The notes beneath the pieces are model-generated. The model worked only from the letters and a program-made list of their open reading frames with translations. It did not search any database and was not told the DNA's origin. The position numbers were made by a program, and so were the translations under genes. Source: Strongylocentrotus droebachiensis (taxonomy: Eukaryota > Echinodermata > Echinoidea > Camarodonta > Strongylocentrotidae). From it: a stretch of DNA of 64,000 nucleotides. The DNA lies in NCBI GenBank assembly GCA_035222895.1, contig JAVYIG010000709.1:409795-473794 (forward strand). The letters run 5' to 3'. Positions 58,930-64,000 of the stretch are shown piece after piece (positions within the stretch are counted from its first letter, which is position 1; every line of letters starts with the position of its first letter).

Positions 58930-59190
58930 GTGTGGGGTGCGACAAGCTTCAGACAAGGATTAAGAGTAATAATTTAATGAAACGTGAAAGCTTCGCGCGG
59001 GAGGGGGGAGGGGCAACTGAAGTCAGACTAGGATTAAGAGTCGAGAACCGTACAACGAATCGTCTTCTTTCTCCAATAATTTAATGATAGGTGAAAGCTT
59101 CCGCGCTTCGCGCGGGCTGGGCGAAAATGAATTCAGACAAGGATTAAGAGTAATAATTCAATGAAACGTCAAAGCTTCCGCGCATTGAGC
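58930..59190. repeat. Tandem repeat related to the 56576 element
   Basis: Three inverted-orientation copies of the 95-110 bp unit seen at 56725-57030: CAGACAAGGATTAAGAGTAA, AACGAATCGTCTTCTTTCTC, GAAAGCTTCCGCGC. Confidence 0.75.
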
Positions 59191-60842
59191 GTCGTATCTA
59201 GAGATGATTAGTATAAACATGTTTAACCCAACAGTTTTGCACACCTTTAAAGAAAAAATTCCCTGTGTGAACATCGTTTATACGATGTTCGGATAGATCC
59301 CGGATAGATACAAAGTCGCGATTCATACGCCCCTCGATCAAAGCAGGCTTCAGATACGAAGTTCGTATCTAGAGAGCTTGACATTTTGTGTGTGAACAGT
59401 TTAAACGTGTTTAAACTGGATGGAGCGTGTGCTTTGTTTGATTTGACCTGACCTTCAATGCGCAATGGCACTACTGCGCATTTTAAGAGCAGTAGTTAAT
59501 CACGAAACGATTAACGATCGCACCGAAATTTCTGTGTGTGAATGATGTCGTATGATTGTACAGCTGATTAGTTTAAAGCCCTTTAAACTAATCATGTTTA
59601 TAGAATTTTAGCTGTGTGTGAAAAGGCTGCAAATGTGGTTCTCAAATTGCAAAAGATCCCTACCCTTTGAGAGTTTTGACCCCCTCCTAGACCTACCCGC
59701 TTGGTCGCTCCGCTCCGCCGGCGCTGACGCCTTGCTCTGTCGCTTCGCTCATCGTATTTCATATAGTTTACCCCATGCGATTTTGTGAATTCGTTGCCTT
59801 TTACCCCAGTCCCCAACATAAAAAAATCCTCTGTGTGCCCATGCCTTGAGCTATGACAGAAAAAAGCTGAATATTAGGACCAAATTCTATGTTTAAATTG
59901 TAAACATGTGCGTGCATTACCCCATGATTTATTTGTAGCTTGCCGCACTGCCCCCCCCCCCCCCCCCACTAGTTGTGGCTTCACTCCGGCAAATGTGACC
60001 TTTGGTTAAATGACCCCATCCCTTGTAGACATTATACCTATTATGATTGATACTATATTAATAATTTATTTATATTTCATTATCAATGTTTAACGAGATT
60101 TTTTTCTCCCTCCCCCATCCCCTTCACCCTTCATGTTATTTTGTTTTTATCATTCTTCTTCTTTAATTCTATATGCTGGTATTGAGAACAATTCGCCGGA
60201 GAATTCTCCTCATAAAACCACTGCCTTAAAACCACTGTGCATTGGCATCACATTTCAATCTACAAGTCTTAGTTTGGGTTTTGGTTGGGTTCAAAGTCCC
60301 ATGCAACTTTGATACAAGTATGACCAATCCAACCCCGCCCCCTGTTGATGGTGCCCCCTAAATTTATGGACCCATACTATGCCGTCGCATTGTACTGAAA
60401 CCAAAACTGTGTCAATAAATGCAATTTGAGACGATTGGGGAAGGAGGAAGGGAATCTTGAACGATTAGAAATAATGTTTTCTCTTAATCAAAAACTGAAA
60501 ATCAAACATCTTATAAGACATAACAAAAGTTTTATTGGCATCACATTTCAATCTACATGTTTGAGTTTTGGTTTTGGTTTGGTTCGAAGTCCCTTTGAAC
60601 TTTGATACAATTAAAAAGCCCACCCAAAGAAGGCGGAAGGAAGCTCAGAGTGATAACAAAGTTCATATTTCCAAAAAACAAAAGCAGAAAGGCAAGGATA
60701 TAATTTACATTATATTTCATTGCAACATATCGACTTGCTCATATCCATTGAACACTGTATCATAAATGAATTATCATCAAACAAAAATCTTGTGATGGCT
60801 TAATTTCGTAATCACTTCATCTGCAGACGTTAATAGAACAAG

Positions 60843-63800
60843 ATGGCGTTGAAAGAATGCTCCGTTCTTTCCACTTTGACCACGATGATAGTATCTTTTC
60901 TTCTCGTATTCCCATGTCTAATAACAATTCACGGAGATGCGTTGCCGACCGCAAAGCCCGGCCCCCCCACTCAGTGTTATTTAGGGTACGCATAATGCTC
61001 GTTCCCTCTTTTTGAAAGCACCCCCTATCTGAGGACTGCCAACATTTTCGAACCCCCCTTTCGCGGGCTTTTCCTGCCTTGGAGGCCCCCCCCCCTAAAT
61101 CAGGAAAAATGCTCAATGTACCCCCCCTAAATTCGGAATAATTTCTCAGGATTCCAAAGAGATGAGAGAAAAAGAAAAAAAAAACACCCCCTTTTTAAAG
61201 AAATCTCCGGGTGAAAAGTCAAATACACCCCTTTTTTTTACAATTCTCGGGCCGGACTTTGTCGCACGAAAAGTACCCCTTTACCGGACATTTTGGCAAC
61301 ACGCATGCGGTCATTCCGACCCCTGAGTGGGGGGGGGGGGGGGCCGGGCCGCAAAGCTGACTGTGGAGAGTTCTATTCAAGTATGCTCCCAGGACCCTAA
61401 GCTGAAGGAAGCTTGGTGCGACAACAGAAGACTTACTTCAATTCCTCAAGATCGAGCTACTCTGGGCTACTCTCCATGCAGAACAACAATGTCAAAGCCC
61501 TTTTAAACTCCTCGTTTGTAAGATACCCTCTCATCACAACCCTAGATCTTCGTTTCAACGACATCAGGGCCTTGGATCACACAGCTTTCTACCCTCTCAG
61601 GGATCTGAGGAATCTCTTGATGTCTTACAACCCACATCTTGTGCTGCCGGATACGGGGTTATTCCGTTGGGCGAGTAAACTGTCCATTCTGGATTTGTCC
61701 AATTCAAACATGATATCGCTTCCTAATGATACTCTCAAGTGGAGCCCAAAGCTAGATAAATTACAGTTGTCACGTAACCAGTTTGCTTTCATCAACATCA
61801 GTTCGTGTGGCACGGTCAAGTACGTTCATTTGGAGGGGAATCAGCTGGCACATCTCAACGCAGAATCTTTCAATTTAGTGTGCGATATTGACGTTTTGTT
61901 ACTGGTAGAAAAACCCCATCAAGTCAGTAGATCCTAATGTGATTGCGTCACTCAATGTCCGTGAATTAATGATCGGAGACTCCCCTCTAACTTTAAAAGT
62001 ATTCAGAAACCTATTTATGGGGATCTCACGTTCTGAAATAGAAATAGTTTCAATCACAGGTTCCGATTTGACTGCTTTTCCAGTAGATTTCTTCGACTCC
62101 TTTTGCAATTGTCCTCTGTCTTCTCTCGACCTTCAGACGGTTGGTCTAAAGGCTCTCTCTCCGTACCTCTTCTCAAATTTAACCCAACTCGACAAACTTT
62201 CTATCAGCTCCAACAGTATAGTTACGATCGAGCCGGATTTCTTTGAAGGAATGCAAGATTTAAGAATCCTGGAGCTGCAGTCCAACAACATACAACACAT
62301 TAACCCATACAATCAAACATGGAATATAAAAGTACAAGAGCTGCATTTGTATAACAATTTAATTACAGAAATTTCACAATCTGCCTTTCTCGGGTTGAAA
62401 TATTTAACCCTCTTGGAATTGAGTAGGAACACAGGCCTCACTTTCTTAGAATTCACAGCGTTCACCGGACTTGATAGCATTCAAAAGATAGTTTTATCTG
62501 AATGTAATATACACCATTTGCTATTGGAAACTCCATCGTTAACATCAATTGTACTGAACAATATTATAGACAGAGATTATAGGTGGGACCCCAAGGAATC
62601 CGTCAAACATTTACGTTCTCTTATATATTTAAACCTTGGTGCGATGGATCTTGGTGTGTACGATTTGTGGTTTATGAACGTTTCTCTCTTTGACGGGATG
62701 GATAACCTAACGACTTTGTATCTGTGTAAAAATACCAGATTCGGGTGGAATTTAGCGGGTTTGCTACCTGGTTCGTTCCAGAAACTCACGACTTTGCAAA
62801 ACCTTAATTTAGACGACTGTAATATTCCAAGCCTTCATTCACATCTCTTTCACGACTTGGTGTCCCTTCATACACTGAGTTTAAGAGGAAACAGGATTCA
62901 GCAACTTCGTTATGATGTGCTGACAGAGTTAAGGCAACTGACACGCATAGACCTTGATAGCAACCTTCTATCTTACCTTGATGAAACAATATTTTCGAAC
63001 AATCTACTGCTTAAATATCTTTCATTAGCAGACAACAAACTAACCCGTTCCAACCAATCTACTTTCAAACCGATTGAGAATTCCCTGTCATCTCTAGACA
63101 TATCAAAGAATCCTATTCTCTGTAATTGTGATCTAAAATGGCTTCTCGATTGGCACCGGAGATCCCTGAACCTCATCAAGCAGCACACAACTATTTGTTC
63201 GTCAGCATCTCTCGCTCCTCTTCGCGAAAAGCCTCTCCGGGATTTTGATCCAAGTAATCTCTGTAGGCTCAGCAGTACCATTCCATGGTTGATTTTTCTC
63301 GCAGTCATTTGTATGATTGTCATTGCAGTGCTTGTGCATCATCATCGACGGCATTTGAGGTATAAACTCTTTCTCTTGAAACTGGCATTAGTTGGCTATA
63401 AAGAAGTCCGAGACGCTCGCAACCACAATGACTACGAATTCGACGTAAATGTCATTTGCTATGACGATGACGAAGAATGGATTCGTGACCATCTTCGTCC
63501 GGCTCTTGAAGAAAAGCTTCCGCAGTTTCAGAGGAATGTCTTTGGTGATGAATTAGACCTCGTACCGGGAATGCATTATCTGGATGCAGTTGATCACGCG
63601 GTGACCCGGAGTTACAAGACAATCCTTGTGCTTAGCAGAGCCGCTGTACGCGATCGCTGGTGAATGCTCAAACTGCGCATCGCCATGGACCACGTGAGTG
63701 ATACTCGAACCGAGTTCGTTGTTGTGGTCTTCCTGGAAGACATCCCTGATGATGAGATACCTTTCATGGCGAGATTGTATCTCAACGACGGCAGACCCTA

Positions 63801-63993
63801 TCTCCACTGGACTGATGATGTAAGAGGACAAGAATATTTCTGGAATGAATTGGCAAAAAATCTGACTATCAATCTAAAGACTGATGACTTGATCCCGAAC
63901 GAGTATAGAGGTCTCGAAGATAACTCCCAGGTCGGAATTCCAGTTGAAACCAGTAGCCAACTGGTACCAGTTGAAACCAGTACATTCAACTAG
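60843..63993 (+). pseudogene. Toll-like receptor pseudogene
   Basis: TLRs sense microbial ligands through extracellular leucine-rich repeats and signal through a cytoplasmic TIR domain. The order here is a signal peptide (60843 to about 60940; MALKECSV..., hydrophobic VSFLLVFPCLITI), an LRRNT with paired Cys (about 61387-61435, then CDNRRLTSIPQD), a long LRR series (61470 to about 63110, e.g. LDLRFNDI, LSLRGNRI), an LRRCT (NPILCNCDLKW to SNLC, 63115-63270), one TM helix (about 63285-63345) and a TIR domain (63436 to about 63850; YEFDVNVICYDDDEEW, VPGMHYLDAV, FVVVVFLEDI, FWNEL). Four lesions break it: a 392-bp transposon at 60957-61348, a frameshift between about 61450 and 61475, another near 61905-61917 (A/C run), and TGA at 63661-63663 in the TIR where family members usually carry Cys after Trp. 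The original protein would be about 915 residues. It stops at 63991-63993, just inside the window. The lack of introns fits sea-urchin TLRs. Confidence 0.92.
60957..61348. mobile_element. hAT-like insertion in the TLR coding region
   Basis: A 392-bp element with inverted ends CCCGGCCCCCCCACTCAG and CTGAGTGGGGG...GGCCGGG, flanked by an exact 8-bp target duplication CCGCAAAG (60949-60956 and 61349-61356). Eight-base duplication is typical of hAT elements. The interior is non-coding with C runs. Removing element plus one duplicate (400 bp) rejoins the signal peptide to the LRRNT in frame. Confidence 0.88.
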
Positions 63994-64000
63994 TTTTTAA

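Larger units (their letters stand above)
56457..60842. other. Divergent spacer between GRHPR and the TLR locus
   Basis: Any GRHPR promoter must lie at its left edge, but I see no TATA box or other clear element. The rest is nearly all transposon remains: 56576-57447, a TGGATCCGCC-type end at 57800-57822, a SINE tail at 57884-57904, purine tracts 58200-58320 and 58420-58600, and unit repeats 58930-59190. No gene was found. Confidence 0.6.

Noticed and set aside
60957-61348. An intron in the TLR gene
   Set aside because: It begins CCCGG and ends GCCGGG with no GT-AG, and is flanked by an exact 8-bp direct repeat, as expected of a transposon.
61939-63663. An intact 574-codon LRR receptor gene
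   Set aside because: It starts mid-LRR without a signal peptide and ends inside the TIR domain; homology continues on both sides in other frames, so it is part of a pseudogene.

Overview
This window is animal nuclear DNA, most likely from an echinoderm and probably a sea urchin. Its genes are split into short exons with GT-AG introns. It holds an apparently intron-free Toll-like receptor locus of the kind sea urchins carry in large numbers, and many short inverted-repeat transposons, tRNA-derived SINEs and GAT or pyrimidine microsatellites. The species cannot be fixed from the sequence alone. There are three loci.

(1) Positions 435-39710, plus strand: a large cadherin gene that I identify as protocadherin-15 (PCDH15). 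I joined 35 exons with consistent splice phase and no internal stop. They encode about 1,733 residues: half of EC1, EC2 to EC11, the membrane-adjacent (MAD12-like) domain, one transmembrane helix and a long cytoplasmic tail ending in a PDZ-type motif. The signal peptide and start of EC1 lie upstream of the window. The pattern of cadherin linkers, including the missing calcium motif between EC9 and EC10, follows vertebrate PCDH15. Species-specific points are a basic RRKRR site inside EC10, very small tail exons of 39 and 21 nt, and a decayed tandem copy of one exon.

(2) Positions 56456-47297, minus strand: a complete seven-exon glyoxylate/hydroxypyruvate reductase gene (GRHPR), convergent with PCDH15. 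Two possible start codons would give proteins with or without an acid-free, mitochondrial-like leader.

(3) Positions 60843-63993, plus strand: a Toll-like receptor pseudogene. It is broken by a transposon with an 8-bp target duplication just after the signal peptide, two frameshifts, and a stop codon inside the TIR domain. It is divergent from GRHPR across about 4.4 kb of transposon remains.

The introns and spacers are rich in non-autonomous DNA transposons whose ends can be read directly: two TTAA-flanked (piggyBac-like) families, hAT-like insertions, a TA-flanked Tc1/mariner-like MITE, and several TIR elements of uncertain class. The most unusual is a 1.7-kb element (28596-30305) with about nine copies, in both orientations, of the motif GTACATAACTCGGTGTCC. 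The three genes show no functional link to each other.
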